Shown here piece by piece: positions 1 to 39,590 of a stretch of DNA of 64,000 nt. The notes beneath the pieces were generated by a model, which did no database searches, had not been told where the DNA came from, and was given only the letters and a program-made list of their open reading frames with translations. This stretch comes from Metellina segmentata (taxonomy: Eukaryota > Arthropoda > Arachnida > Araneae > Tetragnathidae): contig OX375877.1 in NCBI GenBank assembly GCA_947359465.1, positions 57,323,359 to 57,387,358 on the forward strand, given 5' to 3'. The translations under genes were made by a program, and so were the position numbers. Position 1 is the first letter of the stretch. Each line of letters begins with the position of its first letter.

Positions 1-1808
<1,808 letters not shown>

Positions 1809-2080
1809 CATTATACAATCAATGCATAAGAGTTTCATAGTAATGCATCCACCCTTTAGAATAATACATCCTACATGTACCGATGACTAATTTTATAGGT
1901 TATTGTAGACCTATTGCCTAATTCAACAAAAAAGACGAAGCAAGTGTCCAGCTCCCCTCGAGTTGGTATTCAAGTCACGTGCTTTGGACGAGTATTCTTC
2001 AACCATCAGATAACACGAGATTTGGAAGGGTGTAGGATTGGTTCTAACACTCACAGCCTAGCAGCCGCATTCCGACATAG
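1809..2080. repeat. Duplicated intronic segment, copy 1
   Basis: The stretch beginning cattatacaatcaatgcata and ending near the gtgtaggattggttctaac motif recurs at 2290-2434 continued at 4091-4200. The two copies are spaced about 480 bp apart and flank exon 8. The second copy is split by a solo LTR. Confidence 0.7.
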
Positions 2081-2204
2081 CCCGTCCGTATTTTCTCTTG
2101 CATTATTTGAAACATATATATTTTTTTCTCTGTAATTGGAGATTTCTCTGTAGAGAAACTGTAATTAAGAAGTAAGTGAATACATCCTTTACTTATGAAC
2201 TTAC

Positions 2205-26431
<24,227 letters not shown>

Positions 26432-26621
26432 TCTTTTGGCTATTAAGTCAAGCAAACTCAGTTCAACGGATAATTTATCTCAATCAAGCTAAGGAAATAA
26501 TGCGAATTGATTCTACTTAAGCCCTACCGGTAGGCAACAAGTGGTTCCACACCTACTGTTGTGAATTCTTTTGGAAATCTCTACAGCTGTGGTTTTGCTT
26601 GGAGTAAACAAGATTGTTTTG

Positions 26622-27330
26622 TTAATGTCTCATTGGACATTGATGTTCTCGTACACACAAAGACAATTGTTGCTCTCGTGATATGCCTTGTGTTTCATCC
26701 GTCAAAAATGAGAAATATCCGGGGGTTTTATTTTTGAATCTCCTAATTACAGTTTCTTGTACTGACTTACCACAAAATATAATAGTTTCCTTTTGAATAG
26801 AAGGAGATGCATACAGAGACCTACTATCCGAGATCTGCGTTGGTAAATGCCATCTAAGGGCTTCATCTCCAGAACGAGATCGATACCGAAGATATCTGAA
26901 ATGGCTATCGTTGTGAATAGGCTCGGTGAGACCGATGGACCCATTTTCGTATTCACATATGAAAGCTATTTCTTGATACAAAGCGTAATAAATATGTGTA
27001 GTGTATTTTATGATTTTGTAGGGAGCTATTTTTGAATTTTTTGTACAGATTGCTTACATCACATTTTGATTTCTTCCTGACATCACAGAAGAAAATCATT
27101 TTTCTTGTTCAACAGCAAATCGGTGTTACTGTGATTTTCATGTTTCTCAAATGCTTCTTTCACATGGATCCATTTCGTGTACTGTTTCTTGTCAATAGAC
27201 CCAAGTTGTTGTTGACCACGACCACCATAGCCACTTTCCAACAGGACACAAACTGCAAAGTGCATCTTTTTATGTAATCTGTGTAAAGATACCAAATGAA
27301 TCGCGCCATCCAATGGCATTGTAATAACAA
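26622..27330 (-). pseudogene. hAT-type relic with TTF zinc finger and DUF4371
   Basis: Minus-strand fragments in shifted frames read GSIDKKQYTKWIHVKEAFEKHE (TTF-type region, 27083-27319) and then CGKSVQETVIRRFKN, FLTDETQGIS and QLSLCVRE (26622-26981), characteristic of ZMYM1/DUF4371 hAT proteins. No intact frame. It lies just upstream of the first exon of the two-CUB gene. Confidence 0.65.
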
Positions 27331-28499
27331 TTGTCTATCTGTACTTAAAGGTAATTGGTACATAGAGGCCAATACATCTACAAAACCTATTATTAATGAA
27401 ATAACATTTAGGTTAAATAAGCTGTGTACAAAAGAATGTTCATCTGCCCACCAAAAAAAGGGGACAGCGTTTAAATACAAGCTATCTCAACGTAATTCAC
27501 CATTTAGCGTAGTAAATGAAGAATACAACACACAACGGAATTTCCTCGAGACACGAGGAAAATATTGCAAAAAGCATTTATTTTTTCAAGTACATTTTTT
27601 TTTGAACAAATGTGCATTAAAATGATGTTTTTAAAGAATTAATAAGTTTAAAAAATTTAATTTCACTAGGGAGCCAATCCATTTAAATGGATGTTTAGGT
27701 CATTGGCACCATAAAATTATGAGAAATTTACACAAAAGTACCAGAACCAAAGCATTTATTTTTATTAACATAGTGTGTTAATTACTAATAAATTTGCAAA
27801 AGTTAATTAAACATGAATTTGGAAAAGTTTTAATAAATTAGGAAAAGTTAATTACTTGTTATAAACCAGTAAGAGTTAATAACTAATAAATAAGGAAAAG
27901 TTAGTTACTACTTATAAACAGTAATAGTTAATTACTAATAAATTTGCATAATTTTTCATGAAAAGCTTTAATGCAATTTCTGTCAGCATTTATTCATAAA
28001 CGAATTTGGCAAGTTGTGCAACGAAATTTAGTTTTGCACATCCAATGTTTGTGAAGTATGCCGAGGTCTTGATAATAGCAAGCTCTGGCATATTAATTGC
28101 CTCTGTTTGTCGAAAAGGGATTGATGGACATAATAATCAAATTCTCTTTCGATCATGTTCGAGATCATCATGTAACAAAGGATGTTGTTTAAGTAACATC
28201 TGCAATTGATTTTTACGCAATACTTATTAAAAAGTCCATATACTTCAAAATGTCTTTTTTCAGAAACCCTCCGTTGAATAGAGTTCTATAGTCTTTGAGA
28301 CGCTTGTCTGAGATTGTAGAAAATAAGTGCTATTTTTTCCTTTCAGTAAACTATATCATTAGTCTTTTTTTCAGCGCTTCATCAATTATAAATCACCAAT
28401 AATGCACATAAACGATAGGTAGGTACTTAATTATCGTCTCACAGGAGGAACGGGATTGGCCACGTCCCCCGATTAATCCCAAAGAGTATGTATGTATCT
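27331..28499. other. Intergenic, AT-rich with short GTTAATTACTA-type repeats
   Basis: At 27770-27950 the motif gttaattact-aataaatttg recurs four to five times as a local degenerate repeat. No gene seen. Confidence 0.4.
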
Positions 28500-28620
28500 T
28501 TGATTAACGTTGTACTGGAGCAACACAATAATTGGTTATTGATGACTCAATACCAAAGGAAAATATCCGAGGACAACACTACGTAATTTAGAACCACGGT
28601 CAGATGACGGCAAAGAACCG
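28500..28620 (-). repeat. SINE 3' fragment
   Basis: The reversed tail (gttgtactggagcaacacaat), ccgaggacaacactacgtaa and accacggtcagatgac match the SINE family. Intergenic. Confidence 0.65.
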
Positions 28621-28799
28621 TATTTTGGGTAAAATTTGGCCAGTACATAAAATCTGTTTTTATTGCAATTATAGTTAACTTATTTATTCTATATTTTCTT
28701 TTACATATCAACGAACTTTTGTGAACCCCATGTTGTACTTTTGTGGTGCACGAGGAGTTTGCTTTTGTTTAATTAAAGGAAACGAATTTATAATTGGTA

Positions 28800-28985
28800 G
28801 ATAGGTATTTATTTAACATCAAAATAAACAACTCAGCGGGCTATTGGCTACCGTCTGGAAACAAACACAAAGAAAAAAAAAACTGAGACAATACCATATG
28901 ATTTAAAACCACGGTCAGATGACGAGGCAACACCTGAGCTGGCACCCAACTCTTCAAACTTCCACACCATACTAAAGGGAAATAA
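28800..28985 (-). repeat. SINE fragment, degenerate
   Basis: Contains accacggtcagatgacgagg, the reversed SINE body, and the downstream cttccacaccatac segment. The tail is poorly preserved. It lies just next to the previous copy in the same orientation. Confidence 0.6.
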
Positions 28986-29914
28986 CCAAAAGATTGCTTA
29001 AAAATTCAATGGCTATTGAGAGTCTTTTTCTGTAACTCTAAATGTACGCAAAGACGCTAATTTTTTCGCGGTTGAACGTGTTTTCTGTAAGTACCTTCCC
29101 CTTAATGTTAATCCAATGTAAACATATCATATTCCTATGGTTCGTTTGTTTTCTTCAGGACTGCAGAATTCGTTGGTCGTGGGTCGTATGAGGCTCCCCT
29201 TTGATTTGCTAGAGGCTCCTTAAATAACAAGACTAAACTTGTTATTTAAGAATCGTTTTTCTGAATTACGAAAAGCAATTCTACTGTAAGAATTTTTAGC
29301 ACACAAATCAATAGAACGTGAACTCATCGACATGTAAAACGATGAGAACCTGCAAATTATTATTGGCGGTGGTCTGGGATGAATCATGCTCAATTGACTT
29401 TTAGTTTCAGATTTATGTTTTGAAAAGTTGCCAATAAGAATACAACTATGCGTTAGTTCTACCTGCACAAGTAAAACGTCGCTAAAGTGTGAACATTTTG
29501 AGCAACAGCTATTAAGAGTTTGAAAATTCCTCAGCAATTGTTTTGTCTCAAAAATGTTTTAAGAGGACTGGGTACAAAACAAATTTCTCAGACGCACTTT
29601 GAAAGACCCATTCGAACATCATTTTCTGATATCTAAAGAGAAGTTGTTCGATGACTTAAAAGGAATACTGGATATATGTTAAGCGTAAAAACTTAACTCC
29701 ATCATGGGACACCGACCCTACGATTAGGGTTACGAAAAGCAAAATTTCTCATAACGTGAAAGATGACCAAATGAGAAAAGGAAAGAAAAACGTGCATTGC
29801 AAAGCAGAATTTGAAGTTAAAAAATGCCCACGCAGACACTGCTCTTAAAAGCTTTTCTATCAAGTTAAAAAAACAATTAAAAGTTGTAATCAAAAAGTTG
29901 TGTTAAAGTTGTAG

Positions 29915-30240
29915 TCAAAAATTGAACTCAAACCGCTTGCTTGAGTTCAAACTCCCTGGAGGCCACAAATCGCAAGATTTGTATGATTTTCCTTTGAAGC
30001 AAGGTGTGAACAGCCAGTTGTCGTAGTACTGAGTAGCTGTTAGTGTGATTGTGTAGATGAGATGTGATAGGGCAGGTGGTAACATTGTGGACAGGGTCTG
30101 CTTCCATGCCACAGATGCAGAGATCACTACAATGGATATTCATCCGAAATAAATACTGTAAGAATGGATAATGGCCGTGTAAAAGTATGTGATCTCTGGG
30201 GTGGATATACAATGTGAACTAAAACAACTAGCTTAAACTC
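29915..30240 (-). pseudogene. LINE C-terminal fragment
   Basis: The frame 29928-30212 reads LLHGHYPFLQYLFRMNIHCSDLCICGMEADPVHNVTTCP; the GHGPF-x-CxCG-x-HxxxxCP pattern is the zinc-binding tail of RNase H-bearing LINEs. Only this tail remains. Confidence 0.65.
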
Positions 30241-30270
30241 AATTTAAATTTAAATCCAGCTCACTTAAAC

Positions 30271-32434
30271 CAGGCCTCGAAATAGATTTTTTAATACAGG
30301 TGCACAAGGTGCACTAAGTTTTTTAATTAGGTGCACAGATTATATTTTAGGTGCATAGTTAAAAAAAACATAATATATGTAACGTTAATTGAAAACGTTA
30401 CATTCATAATCATCACCGCACCTACACCGAACCTAAAAATTACACAGACAACACCAATTTTCATGGATTCACTCCCTGAACTCACCGAAAAGAACGCTTT
30501 CTGAAACTCACTCGTTCTCCCAACGGAAAAGTACAGCGCTACGGGCTGGAATCCCCTTGCATTCCTTCTTCCCACAACGGTCGAAGAGACGGCCGATTCC
30601 GAGAAAAAGTGGGCAAATTTAGGGGTCAACCCCTTGCCAACTTTCATTCATAGATCCAATTATCAAAAGGGTAATTAACTTCATCAATTTTGATCGTACG
30701 GCTTCTGAACATCTGTCAAAATGTGCTTTAAGACCTTATGGTCATTTTGATAGTTGTTTCTAGTCGATATGATGAAGGATCGATTTTATAATCCACTTTA
30801 TTCAATTTCATTCATTCAGACCCAGGAAGGACGCAAAGTAAGGTTGCCACTTGGCGGTTTCTGGCTGGATTTCGGATGGAGATAAAACATAAAAAATGGA
30901 ATTTTGGCAACATAATTGGCAACAAAATCGCAGTTTTCATTCATCCCATAAATACAGGTGTTGGCGTGATTTTCCTCAGACTCTCACTTTTCACCAAAGT
31001 CAAAGGACGAAAATTTTATCTGCTTGGATTGTTCGGGGTGACAACGAGGATCGTGGAATCGAAGGGAAGTGTTTTGAACGAAAGACCTGAATAACCTCCT
31101 GTGGAACATCCCTTTCAACCATCTAATCTTCCTGGCTGGTCTCTTCTGTTGTTCAACACTTTCCTTTCTTCAATAATTCTTTGTATTGATCCTGCAGTTA
31201 CCTCCAACCTTTTTTTCAATTTCTTCAAGGAGTTGTGGCCCCAAGAAACACTGTCCCGGTGCAGTTTCTTCTTCCTTTTCCGTGTATCAACTTCTTCGAG
31301 GCCCTACTCCGACAGGAATCTCTATATAAGAGATTGCCTTGTTTGAGCAACGCATCTACCCCTTCAAACCACATCAACAGATGACCGCATGAATCCACGC
31401 CGATGTGGAGATGAAGTAACATCAAGTCTTCTTCATATTGGAAATAAAAGGAAGTTGTATCCACTCTCAATCATCTTTTTTGTTTCTGGATCATCAACGT
31501 CACCAGCCAAATCCTATTATTTCTCCCCATAACTAAATACTGGGAAGTGGCCGTCGTTTCCACTATCCCCATTGAAATTTCTAATACATTTCAAGGACTC
31601 TACTCTCATCGGTCTCCAAGTTCGAATCCGGTTTCCTCATCAAAAAAAAGGACCCTCCTCAATACTGGAAATAATTTCAGATAATGTCATCTTGAGAACC
31701 ACAGGTCGTATCAACATATTATTTTATCTCTTGATCTTTTATTGAAGAAGTCACCTTAATCATTTTTATGGGAAACCTAGGGTTATTGCTTTTGAAGTCC
31801 TCTTGCTAATACTTTAGTAAGTAAGGAACCACTTCAACTCATCCTAAGTTATCACTATCCCAATTGTCTAACCATACTATACTATACTACCTATCTACAA
31901 CCAAAAAAGAGATAAGACTAAAACATCTCCTCATCATTTAAAAAAAAATATGACAATATAAGAGCATTAATATGATGTTAACTACTTTATTAGTTGGGTA
32001 TGTTTAGATTTGTTACTAGTAAATAGTAAATAAATATATTAAAAAAAAAATTTTATCTTCGAAATTATTACTTACAAATATTTACTCATCATTAGACATT
32101 GGTGAGCAATCAGAAACGTCTACGTTTTTGGCAGATCTTTTCCTATAAGGTTTAATGTCCATCCTTCTTTTTGTATTTTTTCTCCATTACAAAACAGCAT
32201 TTTCTGGATGAAAGTTTTCGCATCGTATGTGTTTATGAATTTTAATTATGTTCATTTAGAGCGAGAGGGGTCGATACTGATATTTTGTTCAGACATCAAA
32301 TTAACTTAAAATACGTTTCACGTCGCTTTTTGTTAACGATATGTGCACTGCGTGCACCTAGAGGGGAAAATTAGGTGCACAATTTTATTTCCATGTGCAC
32401 AGTGCACCTATGCACCCGGGTATTTCGAGCCCTG
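30271..32434. mobile_element. Non-autonomous hAT-type element carrying a nested solo LTR
   Basis: Ends cagg[c/g]ctcgaaata on both sides in inverted orientation, with flanking octamers acttaaac (30263-30270) and actaaaac (32435-32442). Subterminal GTGCAC palindromes repeat several times near both ends (30300-30360 and 32340-32410), like hAT transposase-binding sites. Apart from the LTR the interior has no coding content. Confidence 0.75.
30378..31955. mobile_element. Solo LTR, copy 2 (1578 bp)
   Basis: Same family and orientation as 2435-4085, with TG...CA ends and a 5-bp duplication atata (30373-30377 and 31956-31960). It is inserted inside the hAT-type element 30271-32434. Differences include small deletions around 31490-31530. 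Confidence 0.8.
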
Positions 32435-32442
32435 ACTAAAAC

Positions 32443-33894
32443 ACATCAACACTCAACTCACCCCAGACCTGATGAAGAAAATATAATATAGAATATATTT
32501 GCACTTTTAAACACTTTCGGATCTTCGGCCTTTCCGAAAAAAATATAATATTTTTAAATTTCACACGCGAACCTGTGGGAGGAAGCTAAGGGGTACTTAG
32601 TTTTAAGCCCCAATGTACTACAAATTAAATACATCGTTTAATAATTCATGGGGATGCACCTGCGAGAGCTTAAACGCCTTAGTTAATAAATAAACAAAAT
32701 AATAATTTGACTTAGAATACTTCTTTTCATTCGAAACCATAGTATCACGCTAAATTTATGAGTGTCACAAAAAAGCTTAGGTGCTAAAAATTTAATGACT
32801 TGAAAAATAAAAATGATACATAAATGAACGATATCGCGTTCACAAAAGCATAAAACAAATAATTTAAATTATACTCATTGATCTTACGCTGACATCATCG
32901 GCTGATGCTATCGCAGCGCAAAGTTGAGTCACTAAAATACACACTGCCGCTCATATTAATTTAGTATTCCTCCGACCTCCTTTTTATGAGCACGACGTTT
33001 GAGGATTTGCTTCGTCTCTTTGCACTTTATAAATCTGTGCTCAGATGACAAAATGTTATAAGTCCTTTATTTTAATTTTTCGTGACAGCAATTTTAAGAT
33101 TCAACATTCAACATTTGGTTCTGTGGTTTTTCACTTATTACAATTTTCCACTTTTGTTTTATCATAAACTGAAAGAAAAAGACTTACGACATTTTGCCAC
33201 CTTCTAAACATTAAAAAACCAGATTCCAGGATGGGACTTATTCAATTTTTTGGGAAAAGTGACTTATAACATTTTGCCATCCAAGCATAGAAATAATAAT
33301 AGAAATAAAATTTAAATATTCAATACTAATTTAGATATTGAACTTCGAAGTCTGAGTTCAAACAAATGAGTTATGCAGGTTGATGTTTTTTTCCTCTTTT
33401 TAGCATATTTGAACGATTTTTAAACATTTATACAAGAAAATTCAAAATTCTTTTTCAAACAGGTTGGGTTGGGTGGCTTAACCTTTCCTTGTTTAGCCAA
33501 AAATGTACAGATAAGCATAAGATATTGCAAAAGAAAAATTGCTTTTATAGTGGCTTCGAGCACAGCCTTAATTTTATTTAATAACTAGGCAGTCATGCAA
33601 TTGCTTTCACTGTTCACTCTTGACAAGGAAAATGAGATCGAATTTAAGTGAAGGCCACTTTGTGCAAGGTAACCTAGGTACTTAGTCAAGATCAGTGACT
33701 GCTCAGTTGTGATTTATCCTTCCCTCTCACACACATCTTTTTTAAATAAAATATCACCTGAAAGAATAAATAAACTGAGAAAGAATTTCTCTCCGATCCA
33801 GAAACGAATACATGTTTCGTGGATACAGAAATGTTTTAGTCTTGTGTATTTTAATACACTTATCAAAAACTGAACAAGGCAAAATAATCTTTTA
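32443..33894. other. Intergenic sequence without recognised features
   Basis: No open frame with family similarity and no clear repeat ends. Confidence 0.45.
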
Positions 33895-34545
33895 AAGTTG
33901 CTGGTTACAGTGGTACAGAAATTGCACGAAAAATTGGAAGATCGAAGGCTGTAGTTCTAAACGCCTTCTCATTAATCCTCGCAGGTATGGCACAAAACAG
34001 GAATCAGGAAGGCCAACGATTATTTCTTGATGGCAATAAAGGCAGATCCAGAGGCTCGCCTTACAAGCTAAAAGAGCTTCCTCGCAAATTAAAGATCGGA
34101 TGCAGCTGCCCTGTACCAGCCGAACAATAAGAATTGCACTGCATAGATATCCTTATGTTGTGTACAAGAAGTTAAAAGGCAAGTCTCTATTTTTTAAACG
34201 GTTTCTGGCGTAAAGAATATCATCTTTTTTCAAAACGCAATTTGGAGAAGGATCTGTCATGGTTTGGGCCGCATTTGCAGACGGTGTTTCAACTGAAATT
34301 GTTTTTGTCGGTAGCAAAATTAATTCTGCGTTATATCAGAACATGCTGGCAGATAGTTTGTTGCCAGATGCTCCTCTGGACATTTCAAAAAGATAATGCA
34401 TCTGTGAATACTTCGTGCTCCAGAAAATTTTGGATGAAGGCAAACGAGGTAAAACACTTCAATGGCCATCTCGGAGTCCCGACCTGAATCCAATGGAACA
34501 CAATTTTGGTTCATGTTTACAAGAACGGGCAACAGTAGAGCAGTA
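33895..34545 (+). pseudogene. Tc1/Tc3-like transposase relic
   Basis: Fragments in several frames read SGTEIARKIGRS (HTH), ESGRPT, VWAAFADGVSTEIVF, QKDNASVNTS (second catalytic Asp) and SRSPDLNPMEHNF (Glu). Multiple frameshifts. Terminal repeats were not identified. Confidence 0.65.
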
Positions 34546-35089
34546 AGTTTGATCAAAAATCTGCAATTAAAGTTCATGGAACATTGTCCCAGTCACCTTA
34601 CTAACCGTATAACCATAATATTCTATGAACTGACGATTAATACAACTAATAGAAAAAGAGGTTCCTACATATCATATATCACTTATATATACTAAAGAAT
34701 AAATCATATCGACTCTATACTTTTTTCCAACTTCAACTGTATGGTAATATCTCTAATTTCTTTTAAAATTTTACATAATGTAACTAAACATGAATGTATT
34801 TTGCTGTGATTTCATTAAACCATGAAGTATTCTTACATTTTATAAAAATATGACTTTCATAAAAGTATGATATATATTTCTTGTCTTATGTCTTTTATTG
34901 CGAAGTTTTACTTTTTCCACGATTGTATTTACAGAGGTTTAATAATAATGAAAGCGAAAGCGTGAAGCAAAACATATTGATTAGTTTTATAATAATCGAA
35001 TATCTACGGAGTCATCTCATTCAGACGGAGTCTTTGTTGTCCAATTACCATAACAACAAATTTTTTGGCATTGTTGAAACTCGCTGTGA

Positions 35090-35509
35090 CGTCAGCTCTA
35101 ATCTCAGGCGGTTTACCGAGAGAGTACAGATCAGAAAATCATGAGATTTACATGGTTTATTTTACGTTGTACAGGGAACAAGATTGCGAAGGTTTTTTTT
35201 ACTGATGTGGCTATTAGTTTAGGGTGCATTAAGTGTTAAAGTAAAAAAAAAAGCAAAATCTTTTTCGAAAGGAGTGTTGGTTTGTGGAGCAAACCAAATG
35301 GGATGGCATAGCAATAACCGGAGGCTGGCGAGCGTTAGCGAGAGGGGGAGGAACCCCCCTCACTGTGACGTCAGGGCCCAGAAAATCCTTTCAGGAATAT
35401 ACGAATTAATATAGTTTGGACGTCGCAGGAGATTTAAAATTCTGATAAAAGATTGTTTGTTTCTAAAGCAAACCAAATGGGATTGCGAGCAACGGGTGGA
35501 GCCCCCTAG
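35090..35509 (+). mobile_element. Helitron-like repeat, copy 1, ending CTAG|T
   Basis: Collinear with 52585-53049: tgcattaagtgttaaag, ggtttg-gcaaacc and ggcgagcgttagcgag palindromes, a gtgacgtca segment, then ggagccccCTAG followed by T. A short hairpin before a CTAG end next to a host T resembles Helitron 3' termini. No Rep/helicase gene is present. Classification is inference. Confidence 0.5.
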
Positions 35510-37252
35510 TATGGTAAAAAAGTACTCGTCCTGTTTAGTACCCCTTCCCAATCCGGCGCCTGGGCACTGCCCAGTCTGCCTCCCCCTATATTTTTCAATT
35601 AAATAGTATTTGATTATTATTCATTTTGTATATTTGTTGCTTTGTATATTTTTTACTTATCTTTATATACACTATAAAAATAAGATTTTGAATTAATTAA
35701 ATGAAGGTGTGGCTCATTTTCACTTTATCCTCCTCACTACCCTTTTTCTAAAAATACATTTTTTTTTGCAATTTCGCATATTTTGGGGGTCTTAGTATAC
35801 ATATTTTGGGATTTTGTAATGCATATATCAGGTCACATTTTTAGTTCACATTTTTGTAGTTCTTTTTTTATACATATCCTAGGTCGTAAAATATAGAGTA
35901 AAAATTTCAACGGATTTCAAATCTTCGGAAATTACCTAAAACATTATTTTCTTCATATGAATAATTTTTGAATTGTAGCTTCTATGTTTTTTCCAAAACG
36001 AATTCGACTTTTGCATGGCAGATTCCATTTCCTGCTCTCAAACAATTCCAGCGAAAGGAAATAACAACAAATCAATAAAATTTTGACAGCATTGTTTAGT
36101 TTTTTTTTGTAAATTCGGGATCGTTCAATATAAATTAAAACTTTCAACGGATTTAAAATCTGCTTAATATTTTATATTCGATCGAAACCGAATTCATTTT
36201 TTTTTCTTTTAAAAATATCTTTTCAATTGAATACCTTTTATATTTTTCCAAGAGATTATAACGTCACGAGTTTTGGAATTATTCGCAATTAAATGGGAAT
36301 TCTGGCAATTATGGCAATTATAGGGAGATAGCGAGCAATGGTCACACCTGACCTCACGAAAAGAACTGTCACGGGCAACGCCGTACTGGCTACGCAGTGG
36401 CTAGTCGAAAATAAAAAAAAATTATATCCATATGAACTTTTAAAAACTTTTACATAACCTTCTAACACATCATCCTGATATCTCTGGCCAGTCCAAGATC
36501 CTCTGTTGAAAGCGTGTAGGGGCGAACGTCCATCTATCATTATTCCACCCTACACCTGCACTATCAAAACGGTCACTTTCCATAATGTTCGGAGGAAGAT
36601 TTCGGAATCCTGACTCCCTCCAGACGTAAAAACACGCTTACGGCCGTATTCACTATTCTCGAATTAACTCGAGGATCAGTACAAGGATCATCGAGAACCG
36701 TATTCTCAAACGGCGGGTCAAGTGATCCAAGGATTAAAATGATACGTTCGCTGTGCTTGGCTACTAACATCTAATCACGATCACGTGATGTTGTTTATAG
36801 TATTTGGTACGACGCCCGAATCTGCATTCATGCTAGCCAACGTATTTCGCCGGCAGAATTGATTCTAAATTGTGATTAAATAAAACGCATACGACATTTT
36901 AATTTGTGTTTGGAAAAAGAAATGTAAAAAATTTAATTTCAAATTGGATTTTTATGGAAATTTAAATTTTGTAAGAAAGAATTGTACATAATGTCTTGAC
37001 AAATGAATGTAATCCGATTATTACAAAAAAATGGTTTGTTTCCGGTAACCCGAAAAAGTACAATACAAGTATTCCGACCCTAAATGTTAGTATAGACTTT
37101 TTTAAATTTAATTACAAAAAACATTAACGATTAATTGATTACGATGTCACAGCGATCGTAATCGATTAATAATTGTTAAGAGCTTGTCGAACTGGTTTCC
37201 TTAGGCTCGAACACACTACGCCACTAATATAGTCGAGTACCGAGTGAATAAG
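35510..37252. other. Intergenic, mostly unclassified
   Basis: Contains a GC-richer block (36340-36800) that looks like an old MITE or TE fragment but shows no terminal repeats that I can pair. No gene seen. Confidence 0.35.
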
Positions 37253-37385
37253 CAGTTAAACCTGAAGAAAAATTATAAATACCCACTAAAATACCCAATT
37301 TAGGTAAATACCTGAGTACATACCCAGGATAGTGACGCGCAAAAATAAATATACCCAGGTATTTTACATCAATAATCACACCTCT
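37253..37385. repeat. Interspersed repeat, TACCCA-rich, copy 1
   Basis: Shares aaatacccactaaaataccc, then aggtaaataccnnngta and a terminal tacatcan block with 46759-46890. Class unknown. Confidence 0.5.
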
Positions 37386-39104
37386 GATCAATTTTATATC
37401 TAACACTAGCAGAAATACCCGGCTTTGGTCGGGTTGAATTAATAACATGTTGATTGAAAAGTCATCATCAACTCTTTGTCATAAAAGAATGTTAGCAATA
37501 TTTAAGAGTGCGGAAAAAAAAAATTCCATACCAATTTAACTTCTCCATAGCTTCTACAATTTACTTCGGACGCAAATATGCATATATGTTGTATCCAACC
37601 ATATACACCATTTCATATTCGTCACACCTCTTGAAGGCTGAAGTTGATTTTAAGTTTTCGAGTGACTACGAATATTCCCGTGCATTCAATTTCAGTAAAA
37701 ATGACGAAATATCGGTGAATAGTCTTGCATTTAGTTTTCCTATGAATATGGTTTCATTGTGCCATTCTTTCATCTAGTATGCGATATTTTCGAATTTCAT
37801 CATCAATATGAGAAGATGGAAAGTTAAATTGTTACAGCATTTGTTACTAATTTAGTTCGAAGGTAAAGCAATTTTTCTTGAAAATTTCATTCAGCGGCAG
37901 GTGGAATAACGGAACTTCTGTTAGATATATAAAGCAGAGTTGACGTTTGTCTGTTCTCTACACTAATCCACCTTTCGACCAATCCACACATTTGGTACAC
38001 TTATATTTTAAAACCCTGCGGATATGATAGGCTACATATTAACCAGCGTTCTATTTGTTCAGGGGGGGGGTAAAAATTTACGGTATTCGTAACTAATTTA
38101 ATTTGAAGCAAATGCACTTTTCCCAGAAAATTCTATTCAGTGGCATGTGGAATGACATAGCTTTTGTTAAAAAAAAAGTTATCAGAGTAGACAAATTAAA
38201 CCCAATCGATAAAATTTTTTTAATAAACAGAAGGTTGATTTTACAGCGCTTTTACAAAAAGAAAATCACTTTCAACGTACGATTCACATACATCTAAGTT
38301 GCGTAAGAACAGCTTCAATAAATAGAGTAAGAAACTTCGACTTTCTGTCTCTTAAGACATAAAATTTCAATTTTTCTAAATTACTTAGTGTGATATTATT
38401 CCAAGATCAACAAAGTCTTGTTAAAAATTCCCTTTTCTCCAACACACATACAGTTTTAAATTGTACCCTTATGGTGCTTTTTAAGATCAGAAATTTGGTT
38501 TCTAAATGAAAAGCACGTATCTCTTTAGAAAGAAAGATGTAGTTACTTGACTATGGAGTACAGCTTTCAATAACATCCATGAAACACGAAAAACAAATGA
38601 AATTTAGTTTATTTTAATTGTCTTTCAATGAAAAGCTATAACAAAATTTTGAAATATATTTTGAACTACAAAGTATGACTACCAGTTTTAATTTAAAGTA
38701 ACCCATCTTATTAAAGTCATTTTTGAACATTTTCACGGCATTTTAAAATAACAAAATACACACTTCAAAAATATTTTTATTTGTAAATTTCATTTGTTTA
38801 TTTTTTATCTACACACTATTACGTATTCAACCAAAGATTTAAAGAAAGTTAGTGGAAGTATACATATACCACCACGAAAGTACCCATGTATAGTGATATT
38901 TTGCAGGAAATAAATAAATAAAATCCAACTCCTAAATAATATTTCTGGAATAGGTAATATACCGCAACACAAAAGCAAACAGAAACGAATTTCCAATCCT
39001 TAAAAAAGGCAGAATTCTGAAGAAAAAAAATATGTTCTAGCGTGTTGAATTTCGACTTACTGAATATATTCTGAAGGAAAACAATTCGATAAAAAACGTT
39101 AACA
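37386..39104. other. Intergenic, unclassified repeat-like sequence
   Basis: Begins with an acccggctttggtcgggtt palindromic motif (near 37420). Short frames are not protein-like. It runs up to the Gypsy target duplication. Confidence 0.35.
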
Positions 39105-39108
39105 ATAT

Positions 39109-39470
39109 TGTAGCGAAACTTATTCACTTCGTCTGAAAATCGAGGCTCAGTCGGTATTGCACCTTACTGCGAATCGGAAGGTACGGAGTTCCAATCCCAA
39201 TAGAGGCAAGTGGCCTAAAAGTAGATTTCATTTTAAAGTTTCCTTTCTGTTTGTTTCTCTCACTTCTTCAGTAATATACTTATGTTAATTTCTAGAACTT
39301 TCGAATTCTCGAATGTTCGATTCATTTTCGGAAAAGGTATAAAAGGAGATGTATCACTCAGTTCAAGTGAATAATAAAGTCTCGAGTTGAGATCAGTAAT
39401 CTTTGTCCTCGCTTGCCTTCTGCAAATATACACGAAGAGGTTAGCTTACCTATAATAAATCTACACGACA
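39109..39470 (+). repeat. Left LTR of the Gypsy element
   Basis: 362 bp, TG...CA. It contains TATA box tataaaagg (39338-39346) and AATAAA (39373-39378) in the order expected for U3 and R. Confidence 0.95.
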
Positions 39471-39590
39471 TTTTTGGTGGAGGCGCCGGGTAAAATAAAT
39501 ACGGCGGAAGAACTTCGCAGAAGTCTACGTCTTCAAGGACTCCCTCCTGAGTTTGGCTCTTTACCGAATCCAAGTAGAGGCCCGAGGAAA

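Noticed and set aside
28006..28209. 67-residue Cys-containing frame, possible small secreted peptide
   Set aside because: No signal peptide pattern that convinces, no splice context, and AT-rich surroundings.
36360..36800. Possible PIF/Harbinger MITE
   Set aside because: No paired terminal repeats or target duplication could be identified.
39471..39490. Assigning the Gypsy primer-binding site to a specific tRNA
   Set aside because: The segment begins with a TGG-like motif but I could not match it with confidence to a known tRNA 3' end.
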